Below, piece by piece: positions 38,518 to 47,516 of a DNA stretch of 64,000 nucleotides (position 1 is the stretch's first letter; each line of letters begins with the position of its first letter). Below the pieces are notes generated by a model, which was not told the DNA's origin, searched no databases, and saw nothing but the letters and a program-made list of their open reading frames with translations. A program made the position numbers and the translations under genes. Source of the DNA: JACXTP01 sp963789555 (lineage in GTDB: Archaea; Thermoplasmatota; Thermoplasmata; Methanomassiliicoccales; UBA472). The stretch lies in assembly GCA_963789555.1 (NCBI GenBank), contig CAWBKY010000003.1:1-64000 (forward strand). Direction: 5' to 3'.

Positions 38518-39432
38518 CGTCAGGACCGTTCCTCTGCGTGTGCGGGCACACCAACCTGGATTACATCATCGCGTTGGAGCGATTCCCTCCCAAGAACACC
38601 TCGGTCGATGTTCTGGAGAAGAAGCTCTATTTCGGCGGTACCGCGGCCAACGTGGCCACGCTAGCCGCAGGGCTGGGGGTCCCCACGGCACTGGTATCAT
38701 TCGTGGGGAGCGACCTACCCGCGGAGTTCCGTGCCCTGATGCTGAAGAAAGGCGTTGACCTCACCGACCTGGTGGAGGTGCCCGGTTCCGATACCCCTAC
38801 GGTGTGGGTGATGTCGGACCCAGAGCATGACCAGATCGCCTTCGTGTACCAGGGCGCCATGGGGCGCATGGAGGAACAGGAGCCAAGGTTGGGACGGGCA
38901 AGGTTGGCCAGTTATGTGCATATAATGACCGGTCGCCCAGAGCATTACCTTCGTATGGTGGATGGGTTGCGGGGAACAGGCGCATCATTGGCCTTCGACC
39001 CGGCCCAAGAGGTCCATCACGTTTGGCGTCCTGAACCATTCCGGAGGATGATGGGACAGGCCGAGGCTTTCTTCGGCAATGAGAACGAGCTGCGGACCGC
39101 CTTGAGCTATATGGGGATGGAACGACCGGAGCAGATGCTGGAATTCGTGAAGTTGGTGGTGGTGACTCAGGGTGCGAGAGGGTTGCCTGCTCTTCACGCC
39201 AGAGGACAGTCTTCACATACCCTCGATAAAGGCGAGGCAGGTGGTGGACACCACCGGTGCGGGCGATGCCTTCCGGGCAGGCTTCTATGCGGGAAGGTTC
39301 CGCGGTATGGGCCTAAGGGAGTGCGCGGTCATTGGAGCGGCAACCTCATCCTTTGTGGTAGAGGAGAGGGGGGCCTTGACGAACATCCCGGATTGGCAGC
39401 AGGTCCGGACACGGGCCGAGCCTTATCTGTAG
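38514..39432 (+). CDS. PfkB-family carbohydrate/nucleoside kinase (frame broken near 39175)
   Basis: Ribokinase-like kinase. Motifs: GHTNLDYII, the GG pair FGGTAANVATLAAGLG, FGNENEL, VVTQG, and after a break near 39175 the catalytic DTTGAGDAFRAGF signature. About 305 residues. The substrate cannot be read from motifs alone; translational overlap (ATGA) with SAH hydrolase suggests that it phosphorylates the adenosine or inosine released by that enzyme. Alternative: a sugar kinase. Confidence 0.87.
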
Positions 39433-39655
39433 TGATTTTCAAACAGTAAAAAAATAATTATCTGGATAGAAGGGAAATCCGTCCGGGCCTACATTTGGCT
39501 AGGTAGAAACGTTTAAGAATTATGACAACCTAACGGGCCGCAAGCGAAAGGGTGGCAACGGGACATTACTGGCTATTGCCGGACCACAGCGCGATGGGCG
39601 CAAGGGTGCCGTTGGTCAAATCCTTCCTGATCAATAAATGGAAAGGTGAAAGCTA
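39433..39655 (+). promoter_or_regulatory. long leader or structured RNA ahead of a small membrane protein gene
   Basis: A 223-bp gap. The region 39530-39615 is GC-rich with several hairpin potentials: GGC-TATT-GCC near 39571; GGCGC-AAGG-GTGCC near 39598; and CCGTTG (39609-39614) which can pair with either of two ACGGG-containing segments (about 39532 and 39556). This is suggestive of a structured RNA, but I recognise no known class. A ribosome binding site-like GGTGAAAG precedes the next ATG. AT-rich stretches at 39450-39470 and 39508-39520 may hold a promoter. Confidence 0.3.
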
Positions 39656-39961
39656 ATGGATCTGTGGGAGTTCCTGACAGTGCTGGTCCTTGTCTTCTCT
39701 CTGATGATGTTACTGGCCGGTATATTCACAGCATATTTCGGAAGCGGCAAGAGCAGAACAATCGGCGTCGTGCTGTTGGTAGTCGGCCTGGTCGTTGGGA
39801 TCGTCTGGGCGTATCTATGCTATTGGGGGGGCCCGAGGGTCATCGACATACCCCAGCCGCTCGCCGATGTCATCTGGGACGCCTTCACGTACATCCTCGC
39901 CGCCCTTATGGGCGCTTTGGTGGCCATCGGGGTGTTCCTGTTGGCGATCATGAAGAGCTAA
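39656..39961 (+). CDS. three-helix membrane protein, unknown
   Basis: 101 residues with hydrophobic helices at about 6-28, 36-57 and 73-97. The first loop has FGSGKSRT; the second has CYWGGPRVIDIPQPL. No known motif. It follows a possible structured leader. Small membrane proteins preceded by structured leaders are sometimes transporters or sensors, but nothing here shows that. Coding is supported by ribosome binding site and codon use. Confidence 0.65.
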   Translation: MDLWEFLTVLVLVFSLMMLLAGIFTAYFGSGKSRTIGVVLLVVGLVVGIVWAYLCYWGGPRVIDIPQPLADVIWDAFTYILAALMGALVAIGVFLLAIMKS

Positions 39962-40040
39962 AAACCCTTTCCCGTACCTTCATTTTTTACCTTTCTCTTT
40001 GGGCAAATATTTTTTTATTAGCAAGAGGTCAGTGGCCACG

Positions 40041-40508
40041 ATGCCGCAAGTCCTCATCGTGATGGGAAGCAAGAGCGATGCCGAGATATGCAAGAAGGCC
40101 CAGGCCATCCTGCAGAAGTTCGACGTGACATCGTCAATGCACGTCGCCTCGGCCCACCGCACGCCGGAACGGGTGAAGAAGCTGGTCACGGAAAGCGACG
40201 CCGACGTGTTCATCGCAGTGGCCGGTCTGTCCGCGGCACTTCCTGGAGTGGTGGCATCCATCACCACAAAGCCGGTCATCGGGGTTCCGGTCAGCGGTGG
40301 CGTGAACTTAGATTCCATTCTTTCGATCGTGCAGATGCCCCCGGGCATACCAGTGGCCGCGGTCGGTCTGGACCGGGGCGATAACGCGGCCCTTCTGGCC
40401 GTGGAGATCCTGTCGATCAAGGAGCCCCGGCTAAGGCAGGGACTGGAGCTCTACCGCAAAGAGATGGCGGACAAGGTCGAGAAGGACTCCGAGGAGTTGA
40501 GCCGCTGA
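40041..40508 (+). CDS. purE: 5-(carboxyamino)imidazole ribonucleotide mutase PurE
   Basis: Purine synthesis enzyme (N5-CAIR mutase or AIR carboxylase, depending on class). 155 residues starting MPQVLIVMGSKSDAEICKKA, with the conserved SAHRTPERV and the VAGLSAALPGVVAS and GVPVSGGVNLDS motifs. Start chosen at the ATG of MPQVL because upstream codons match no family member. An AT-rich TTTTTTATTAG element lies 20-35 nt upstream. Its stop overlaps the guaAb start. Confidence 0.93.
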   Translation: MPQVLIVMGSKSDAEICKKAQAILQKFDVTSSMHVASAHRTPERVKKLVTESDADVFIAVAGLSAALPGVVASITTKPVIGVPVSGGVNLDSILSIVQMPPGIPVAAVGLDRGDNAALLAVEILSIKEPRLRQGLELYRKEMADKVEKDSEELSR

Positions 40509-41455
40509 TGTTCGATGCCAAGGAGTTCGTGGAAGAGAAGGTGGAGGAGCTCCGGACCGCCATACCGGGTCGGGCCATAATCGCCTGCTCCGGGGGAGTG
40601 GATTCCACCGTGGCGGCCGACATGGTGGCAAAGGCCATCGGTGACCGGCTTTTGACCATTTACGTCGACACCGGCCTAATGCGCAAGGGCGAGAACCAAT
40701 ACGTGGACGAGATGTTTCGCCGGCTGGGCATCAACTATGAGATAATCGACGCCTCCGAGGAGTTCTTCAAAGCCCTCAAGGGGGTGTCTGAGCCGGAGAG
40801 GAAGCGCAAGATCATCGGGGAGCGCTTCATCCGCGTCTTCGAACGAAAGGCCAAGGAGTTCCACGCCGAGTACCTGGTCCAAGGCACCATAGCCCCGGAC
40901 TGGATAGAGAGCGGGGACAATCTTCGGGACACGATCAAGAGCCATCACAACGTTGGTGGCCTGCCTGAGGACATGCATCTGCAGTTGGTGGAACCGCTGA
41001 GGGACCTGTACAAGGATGAAGTGCGTAAAGTGGCCCGTTACCTTGGCATCGAGGTCTCCGAGAGGCAACCGTTCCCCGGCCCGGCGTTGGCGATCCGGGT
41101 CATCGGCGAGGCCACCCCAGAGGCGGTCGAGATCGTCCGTGACGCCTGCGCCATCGTGGAGGAGGAGCTCGAGAAGGCCTCAGACCAGGGAAAGATGGAA
41201 CGCCCCTGGCAGTATTTTGCGGTGCTGTTGCCATGCCAATCCGTGGGCGTCCACGGCGACCGTCGCGCATATGGCAAGACCATCGCCATAAGGGCGGTGT
41301 CTTCCATCGACGGCATGAGCGCCGCCTACTCCCGCATTCCCCACGACGTGCTGGAAAGGATGTCCACTCGCATCACCAACGAGATGAAGGCGGACGTGAA
41401 CCGGGTGGTCTATGACATCACGCATAAGCCACCGGCCACCATCGAGTGGGAGTGA
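40508..41455 (+). CDS. guaAB: GMP synthase subunit B (ATP pyrophosphatase)
   Basis: Archaeal split GMP synthetase: this subunit activates XMP with ATP. 315 residues with the PP-loop IACSGGVDSTVAA (about 23-35), the XMP-binding region and the C-terminal dimerization domain (SSIDGMSAAYSRIPHDVLERMS, THKPPATIEWE). The glutaminase partner guaAa is nearby at 42288. Start overlaps the purE stop, so the two are likely one transcript. Complete and intact. Confidence 0.95.
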   Translation: MFDAKEFVEEKVEELRTAIPGRAIIACSGGVDSTVAADMVAKAIGDRLLTIYVDTGLMRKGENQYVDEMFRRLGINYEIIDASEEFFKALKGVSEPERKRKIIGERFIRVFERKAKEFHAEYLVQGTIAPDWIESGDNLRDTIKSHHNVGGLPEDMHLQLVEPLRDLYKDEVRKVARYLGIEVSERQPFPGPALAIRVIGEATPEAVEIVRDACAIVEEELEKASDQGKMERPWQYFAVLLPCQSVGVHGDRRAYGKTIAIRAVSSIDGMSAAYSRIPHDVLERMSTRITNEMKADVNRVVYDITHKPPATIEWE

Positions 41456-41458
41456 GAC

Positions 41459-42178
41459 TCAGACCAGGAACTGCTCCAGATCATCCCAGGTGGATATCTT
41501 GCCAGTGGGGACTATGGAGTCATCGTGCTCATAGTAACATGAATCCTTCAAAATGGCCTTAAGGCCCACGTTGAGCGCTCCCCGGATGTCCGCCTGCAGC
41601 GAATTGCCCACGAAGATGGATTCTTCGATATCCGCTCCCAGATTATAGACGGCCAGCTTGAAGAGCCGGGGATGGGGCTTTCTCAATCCCACGTCGGTCG
41701 AGAAGACCATATCGTCGAAGAAGATGTCGATGCCGAAATGGCCCATGTCCTTCTGGGGGTACTCGGAGGGCAGCCCCCAGGCAACATCCGAGACCAGACC
41801 GATGGCGTATCCCCGGTCCTTCAACCCCTCCAACATCTCCACCGTGCCAGGGAAGGGCTTCCTGTGCTCCACCAGCACCTCGTAGAAGATGTCGAACCCA
41901 TCCACCATGAGGTCCTCGTCCCCATCGCACCCATATCGTTCATAGATGCGATGCAGCACTTCCCGCAACGGTATCTCCACCATCTCTTCGGCCTTCTTCC
42001 TCCTGCCCAGGTCCAGGACCGAGGAGAGGTCCTTGGCGAACGCGACCTCCTCGGCCACCACCCCGTAGTCCGTGAGGTGCCGATACAGCTGATGGATGGC
42101 CTTCTGCTCCGGGGTGCGCCATTCGTGATAGTAGTCGATAAGGGTATGGCCTAGGTCGAAGATGACCGCTTTCATCAT
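41459..42178 (-). CDS. HAD-family hydrolase
   Basis: About 239 residues: KAVIFDLGHTLIDYY is motif I (nucleophile Asp; the residue two later is Gly rather than the usual Asp, as in some HAD subfamilies), GLVSDVAWG is motif II, GLRKPHPRLF motif III, SIFVGNSLQADIRGALN motif IV. Most likely a phosphatase or dehalogenase-type enzyme with unknown substrate. Start ATG 42178 sits at leaderless distance from a GTGTTATATC TATA. Oriented against guaAB, dividing the two GMP synthase subunit genes. Confidence 0.85.
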   Translation of the reverse strand: MMKAVIFDLGHTLIDYYHEWRTPEQKAIHQLYRHLTDYGVVAEEVAFAKDLSSVLDLGRRKKAEEMVEIPLREVLHRIYERYGCDGDEDLMVDGFDIFYEVLVEHRKPFPGTVEMLEGLKDRGYAIGLVSDVAWGLPSEYPQKDMGHFGIDIFFDDMVFSTDVGLRKPHPRLFKLAVYNLGADIEESIFVGNSLQADIRGALNVGLKAILKDSCYYEHDDSIVPTGKISTWDDLEQFLV

Positions 42179-42287
42179 CCAGAACCAAGTCAGCCTGTGA
42201 TATAACACTTTTTATTTTTCGTCCGCGGCACCGCTTCTTGGTCGGGCTCAAATCGATTTAATATCCCATCCCGCCTTCACTCTCCCG

Positions 42288-42863
42288 ATGAAGGTCCTCG
42301 TGGTCGACAACGGTGGGCAATGGACGCATCGCGAATGGCGGGTGCTCAAATATCTGAAGGTGGACACGAAGATCGTTCCCAACAGCACCCCCTTCGAAGA
42401 AGTGGAGGGGGCCGATGCACTGGTGCTCTCCGGTGGATCGCCGAGCGTGGCCTGCGAGGCGGGACGCATGGGGAACAACGGCGTTTATCTGGACCGGTTC
42501 CCCGGACCCATCCTGGCCATCTGTGCCGGTCACCAGTTCATGTGCACCCATTTCGGTGGCAGCATCGGACCGGCCCAGAAGCCCGAGTTCGGAGCGGCGG
42601 CGCTTCATGTCCTGGAGGAGGGCGAGATATTCTCCGGCCTTCCCAAGCAGTTCCAGGTATGGGAGTCCCATAACGACGAGGTCAAGTCACTGCCAGATGT
42701 CTTTCAGGTCCTGGCCCGCACCGACGATTGCCCCATCGAGGCGGTCCGTCACCGTTCCCGTCCGCTATTCGGCCTTCAGTTCCATCCCGAGGTGGAGAAC
42801 ACCGAGCATGGCTACGAGATCTTCCAGAACTTCCTCAAGGTGGTGGGGAGCTGGAAACGCTGA
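42288..42863 (+). CDS. guaAA: GMP synthase subunit A (glutamine amidotransferase)
   Basis: Glutaminase half of the split archaeal GMP synthetase. 191 residues with the nucleophile motif ICAGHQFMCTHFGG (about 80-93), and the His-Glu pair in FHPEVENTE (about 164-172). Complete. Divergent from the HAD gene and separate from guaAB by about 830 bp. Confidence 0.94.
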   Translation: MKVLVVDNGGQWTHREWRVLKYLKVDTKIVPNSTPFEEVEGADALVLSGGSPSVACEAGRMGNNGVYLDRFPGPILAICAGHQFMCTHFGGSIGPAQKPEFGAAALHVLEEGEIFSGLPKQFQVWESHNDEVKSLPDVFQVLARTDDCPIEAVRHRSRPLFGLQFHPEVENTEHGYEIFQNFLKVVGSWKR

Positions 42864-42869
42864 CGCCGA

Positions 42870-43070
42870 TTGGAGCGGGAGTGTCTGGCCGAGGCGATCG
42901 AGAAGCGCCGTAAGGAGGACGATTTCGAGCAGTCGCTCAGTCGGGCCTTGCGTCGCCGTGACCAACCATATGAGATCTACATCCATCTGATCGGCATGGT
43001 CAGGGAAGCGGCGGGCAAGGACCGCAAGGACCTCTTCAAGGTCGCCGAGCAATTGCTGGGATCAACCTAG
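42870..43070 (+). CDS. small helical protein after guaAA
   Basis: 66 residues, starting at a TTG 6 bp after the guaAA stop. Charged, helical (RECLAEAIEKRRKEDDFEQSLSRALRRRD, then YEIYIHLIGMVREAAG). Unknown; TTG start and short size lower confidence. Overlaps the 3' end of the convergent DUF131 gene by 9 nt. It may be an accessory of GMP synthesis or unrelated. Confidence 0.5.
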   Translation: MERECLAEAIEKRRKEDDFEQSLSRALRRRDQPYEIYIHLIGMVREAAGKDRKDLFKVAEQLLGST

Positions 43071-43453
43071 GACCAGCAACAGCACGATGGCCAGGATGAT
43101 TATGGCCACGGCGGCGGCCATCAGAGCGGTCCGGGGGTTGGACCCGAAGATGATGGGAATGGGGCCGATAAGCACCACTCCTCCGAACTCTGTGCTCTCC
43201 CTTCGTCCTTTCTGTCTCTGCCCCCCTGACCATCCTCTTCTGGAACACGTCCGTCCAAGAATCGTTCGAACACCAACACCATGATGCCCAGGGCGAGGAG
43301 GATCATCCCTAACGCGCCGATCCCCCCGGTCGAGACCAGCACAGGGAAGATGAGGACGAGGGCAACCACCACCTCGCCTTGGTATATCCCCACCCCGATC
43401 AGCGCCGCCCCGGCCACCAGCGCCCCCACCCCGACCAAGCGCAAAAAACGCAT
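43062..43453 (-). CDS. DUF131/TIGR00304-like membrane protein (frame broken near 43190)
   Basis: About 130 residues. Two hydrophobic helices near the N terminus (VGVGALVAGAALIGVGIY; VVVALVLIFPVLVSTGGIGALGMILLALGIMVLV), then a charged linker. After a shift near 43190 the family signature GGVVLIGPIPIIFGSNPR and a final helix follow. Function unknown; conserved archaeal family. The signature and topology support the call. Confidence 0.75.
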
Positions 43454-43535
43454 ACCGTCCTCAATGGATTTGACGCCGCATCAACCTATCTGCAGCGTAA
43501 AGATGATTAGGGTCGGGCATCCACCAATGCTAGGC

Positions 43536-44537
43536 ATGAAGTCCCGACAGTTCTCACGTCCTCGGATAGTGATCAGCAAGTGCATCGAGTTCGATCGCTG
43601 CCGTTACAATGGCGAGATGATCCCCAGCGAGTTCGTGAGGCGTCTAATGGGCTATGCGGACTTCATTCCGGTATGCATGGAGGTGGAGATCGGCCTGGGC
43701 GTACCCCGGGACCCGATCCGGGTGGTTCAGGTGGAGGACGCCCTTCGATTGGTCCAACCCAGCACAGGCAAGGACGTGACCGAACTGGCCTCATCCTTCA
43801 GCTCTTCTTACTTGGACGCGTCTTCCAGAGGTCGATGGGTTCCTGCTCAAGTCCCGTTCGCCCTCCTGCGGCATAAAAGATGTCAAGGTCTACCCGATGG
43901 GGGAGAAGGTGGCATCCCTCACCGCGAAGGAGAGCGGGTTCTTTGGGCGCGAGGTCATGCACGCTTCAAGGACCTGGCCGATCGAGGACGAGGCCGATTG
44001 ACCAACCTCCGGATCGGGGAGCACTTCCTCACCAAGATGTTCACCCTCGCCGAATACCGTCAGATAAGGGAGGAGGGAGGGATGGGCAGCCTTGGTCGAT
44101 TTCCACGCCCGTAACAAATTGCTCATGATGTACTATAGCCAGAAGGAGTTGAAGGCCATGGGGCGGCTGGTGGCCAATCACGAGGGGCTGGAGGTGGGGG
44201 TGGTGATGGAGCGATACCAACCCATCTGCGCGCGGCAATGGCCCGGCCCCCGCGCTGCGGTTCGGGCGTCAACGTTCTCTTGCATGCATTCGGGTACGTT
44301 TCTCACGACCTCAATCCGGAGGAGAAGGCGGAGTTCCTGGATGCGTTGCAGAAGTACCGCGAGGGAAAGATGCCCATCACCGTGGCGGTGGGCATGATTC
44401 GCGCTTGGATAGCTCGGTTCGATCAAGGATACCTGCGGCAGCAGACCTTCCTCCAACCCTATCCTGCAGAGTTCCTGGATGTCATGTCCAATGACGCCTG
44501 CGTCGGTCGAGACCTATGGACCAACATCCGACCATGA
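43536..44537 (+). CDS. DUF523 (TudS-like) plus DUF1722 protein (about four frame breaks)
   Basis: N-terminal DUF523 domain: ISKCIEFDRCRYNGE and RSPSCGIKDVK carry the conserved cysteines of the Fe-S site in TudS-type desulfidases. C-terminal DUF1722 domain: FHARNKLLMMYYSQKELKAMGRLVAN and MPITVAVGMIRAWIARF, then YPAEFLDV. Shifts near 43822, 43975, 44090 and 44235 are needed to read the complete about 333 residues. The two-domain layout is the usual one for this family. Role unknown (thio-base metabolism or sulfur chemistry by family). The stop closely precedes the next gene. Confidence 0.82.
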
Positions 44538-44599
44538 CGTCGGTCCCGGGGTTCGAAAAACGATATATGCTCGGGCATGGTTCCGCCCACGGTGAGACC

Positions 44600-45539
44600 A
44601 TGTCCTCCCTGCGCGCCGTGATCGAGGATATCCTCCGTTCCCGTGATTTTGAGACGTTCGAGCGGGACGGCATCATGGTAGGAAGGAAAGGTACGATCGA
44701 GGTGTTCTTCCTGTTGCTCAAGCAACCGGACGAGACAAGGCTGCAGCACTTCTTGGAGAAGACCAAAGGCCAGTCGGGCCGGAGGGTAGTGGTCAGCCTG
44801 ACCCCCCTGGGCGAGAAGGCCAGGAAGGAGCTGTCGGACGAGGTCACGGTCTGGACCCGGGAGGACATCGAGCAGGAGCTGGGCAGGGTGCACCTGGAAA
44901 GGCTGCTGGGGCATCGCGACCAAGGCCTGGTCGACGAGTTCGAGGCGGACGATTATCCCCGTACCGTCCCTTCCGCATACCTGGAGCCGGCATCCCCGGA
45001 GCTGGGCGAGAAGATAGTCAAGCCCCACATGGACATGGATTCGGTCAAGACGATCGGGGCCCAGAGGGTGGGCGGCTTCCGTTATCGTTTGGAGCTGGTC
45101 CCTCATTATGTCCATAGGTACAGCTGCTCCCTTTTCATCGACGAGCATCGCCTCGGGACCAAGACGGGCACGGTGGCGATCAACGCCCTCACGGGCAAGA
45201 GCACGGAGTGGCAGGACGGGGTGGAGCTGACCGCCGCGCTGCACCAGAGCCACCAGCGCCTAGAGCCGAACCTGGACCCGGAGGACGCTCAACGTTTGGC
45301 CATCGAGGAGGTCATAAGAAGGCACACCTCGGAGCAGGACTTCGTCAGGGAGTCAGGGTCAGCAGTGGTAACAGAAAGGAAGACGGTGGGGCCGAAGAGG
45401 GAACAGATATCCTTGGAGGACCTGGGCATATACTATCTGCCGCTCTGGTGCGTCGAAGGGGTTCGCGGCGTGATGATAATCGACGCAGGCACCGGCCAGG
45501 ACGCTGAGCGAGGACCTCTACGCGCAGGAGCTCCCCTAG
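44600..45539 (+). CDS. uncharacterised protein, possible restriction endonuclease-like domain (frame broken near 45500)
   Basis: About 312 residues from MSSLRAVIEDILRSRDF. The first 100 residues resemble Mrr-like nuclease folds (RDFETFERDGIMV, IEVFFLLLKQ, VVVSLTPLGEKARKEL), but a convincing D-(E/Q)-x-K set is not evident. The middle and C-terminal parts are beta-rich with LEDLGIYYLPLWCVEGVRGVMIIDAGTG, then after a shift near 45500 TLSEDLYAQELP. A CGATATAT promoter candidate lies about 40 nt before ATG 44600. Convergent overlap with the Mut7-C gene. Family not recognised. Confidence 0.6.
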
Positions 45540-46011
45540 AGCCCGAAGTCCCTCATCCTCTCCTTGATGTTGTTCCAGTGCGTGCCCTCCCAATATAGCT
45601 CTGGAGCAACCTTGGCAGCGGAAGAAACGGTCGGTCATGCCAAGGGAGCGGTCCGGGACCTCGTTCCGCGCTTCGTCCGCGTGATGGGCTTCAATGCGCC
45701 ATTGCACAACGCGCACCTGGTGTAGGACGCATCGAAGCTCAGGCCATAGGCGGCTCGCCACTTGGGCCACCTGCTCCTCGATGACATCACTGATTAATGT
45801 AGAGACCAGTGCCTGCCACCGTCCTTGCCAGGGCTTTGTCCCGGGTGAGCAACGTCCTGCCCTCGCCTCTTGCCATGGCGGCGATCTCCCCGTCCTTCAT
45901 GTCCTTGGCGTATAGGGTGTCATAGCCCATGATGCGCAACCATTTGACCAGGGTGCCCAGCATCTCATCGGCTAGGAAGCGAGGGCGCTCATCCATCCCG
46001 CTCCGCCTCAT
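45536..46011 (-). CDS. Mut7-C RNase domain protein (several frame breaks)
   Basis: Predicted nuclease of the Mut7-C family: PIN-like fold followed by a zinc ribbon. N-terminal part FLADEMLGTLVKWLRIMGYDTLYAKD and TLLTRDKALA contains the PIN-type aspartates. After a shift near 45785 DVIEEQVAQVASR continues, then further shifts near 45745-45615 reach a Cys-rich segment and the end ELYWEGTHWNNIKERMRDFGL, the family's usual terminus. About 158 residues. Start 46011 (MRRSGMDERP) or 45996 (MDERPRF) are both possible. Just after the pyrimidine reductase gene. Confidence 0.75.
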
Positions 46012-46625
46012 AGCTAAGCAGCACGCCCGCACCGCATCTTTGACAGGACACCAAGCGTAAGCGGTACGCCATCCTCGAAGCGGAAGCCGTCCCCGTCCAC
46101 TGGGCTGGGGGCCTCCCGCCCGCCGAAGACGCGGTCCCCTATGTAGATGAAATATCGGTCTACCAGCCCCGCCTTGAAGAATCGCCAAATGGTCTCCCCA
46201 CCGCCTTCCACCATCAATCTCTCGACACCCCTGCGCTCAAGCTCCCCCATCAACCTGTCCAGGTCGATCGTGTCCCGTCCGCAACGGAAGGTCTCCGCAC
46301 CGTTCCAGACCTTGTCGGTCGCCTCCAGGGTGACGATGAGCGTTCGGGCCCGGTCGTCCAGCACCATCGCCGTGTCCGGTGTCCTTCCTCTCGGGTCAAG
46401 CACCACCCGTAAGGGGTTCCGTTCCCTCTCCACGCCCTTTACCGTGAGATGGGGGTCGTCCGCCAGGATGGTGCCCACCCCGACCAGGATGGCCCCGCAA
46501 GAGGAACGGAGCCTCCTCACCCTTTCCCGGTCCTCCTCGGAGGATATGCGGACCTGCCTCCTTTCCTTGGTGGCGATCTTGCCATCCGGCGACATGGCGC
46601 AGTTGACCAGGACCTCGGGCCTCAT
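45989..46625 (-). CDS. 2,5-diamino-6-ribosylaminopyrimidinone 5'-phosphate reductase (ArfC/RibD-like; frame broken near 46052)
   Basis: Riboflavin (and deazaflavin) pathway reductase, NADPH-dependent. MRPEVLVNCAMSPDGKIA is the family start; ILVGVGTILADDPHLTV, RVVLDPRGRTP and LMVEGGGETIWRFF are conserved. Near 46052 one extra base shifts the frame; the natural end VSCQRCGAGVLLSYEAE then reaches a stop at 45989-45991. Without this repair the protein ends early at 46014. About 212 residues. Overlaps the start of the Mut7-C gene. Confidence 0.88.
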
Positions 46626-46712
46626 AATAGGCGATTCAGCTAGCTGGTGCATAATCCTTTTCACCGGACCCCCACCAACTTCTAAATAAATGCGGTCCTG
46701 ATATGTCGCCCG

Positions 46713-47516
46713 ATGAACGATTTCGACATCATCGAGATCAGGCCCAACAATCTCAAGGGGGCCTATGTTATCGAGGGCTTCTCCAGCACCGGCCTGGTGG
46801 GCTCCATCGCTGCCAATTACATCGTCACCTTGCTCGGCCTGGAACAGGTGGCCGTGCTCGATTCCCCCTACATGCCATCCGTGTCCATAGTCCGTGACGG
46901 CATCCCCCACAGCCCGGTGCGGATCTACGCTGGCAAGGCCAAGGGGGACCATCAGGACAAGATCGTGGTCATGGTCTCGGAGTTCGAACCTCCCCAGGAG
47001 ATCCTCAAGTCCCTCGCCCTCACCTTCATGGACTGGGTGGAGGAAAAGAAATGCAAGATGGTCATCTCCCCGGAAGGCGTGGCCAGCAACGCCGAGGGCC
47101 TGCCCCTGGTGGAGATGGACGAGGAGGAGACCAAGAGGAGGGAGAAGGAGGAGATACTGGTCTATGGTGTGGGCTCGACCCCCAAGGCCAGGGAGCTCCT
47201 GGCCGCCCACAACATTCCGACCTTCAACAACGGAGTGGTCCTCGGTCTGGCCGGGGTATTGCTCAACGAGGGGGTGAACCGCGACTTCGATGTCATATCC
47301 ATACTTTCCGAGGCCCATTCGGAGTATCCGGACGCCCGTGCGGCCGCGGCGGCGGTAGAGGTCATAGACCGCATCCTTCTGCACACCAAACTGGACACGA
47401 AGCCCCTCCTGGAGGAGGCGGGTCTGATCGAGCAGGCGCTCAAGGACATCAACAAGAAGACCTCCACATCCGAGGAGATGGCCAAGCGGCGCTCCCGCGA
47501 GATCATGTTCGGTTAG
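46713..47516 (+). CDS. PAC2-family protein (proteasome assembly chaperone-like)
   Basis: Archaeal PAC2 family member. 267 residues; VIEGFSSTGLVGSIAANYIV and VSIVRDGIPHSPVRIYAG, then KMVISPEGVASNAEGLPLV and FNNGVVLGLAGVLLNEGVNRDFDV are family signatures. In archaea some members (PbaB) promote proteasome assembly; others are ATP-grasp-associated or uncharacterised. The C-terminal tail is helical and charged. Divergent from the reductase gene; converges with rtcA, overlapping it by 14 nt. Complete. Confidence 0.88.
   Translation: MNDFDIIEIRPNNLKGAYVIEGFSSTGLVGSIAANYIVTLLGLEQVAVLDSPYMPSVSIVRDGIPHSPVRIYAGKAKGDHQDKIVVMVSEFEPPQEILKSLALTFMDWVEEKKCKMVISPEGVASNAEGLPLVEMDEEETKRREKEEILVYGVGSTPKARELLAAHNIPTFNNGVVLGLAGVLLNEGVNRDFDVISILSEAHSEYPDARAAAAAVEVIDRILLHTKLDTKPLLEEAGLIEQALKDINKKTSTSEEMAKRRSREIMFG

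Noticed and set aside
46014..47384. A 456-residue minus-strand frame that would extend the riboflavin reductase upstream
   Set aside because: The extra 250 residues are antisense to the PAC2 gene, and family alignment starts at MRPEVLVNCAMS (46625).
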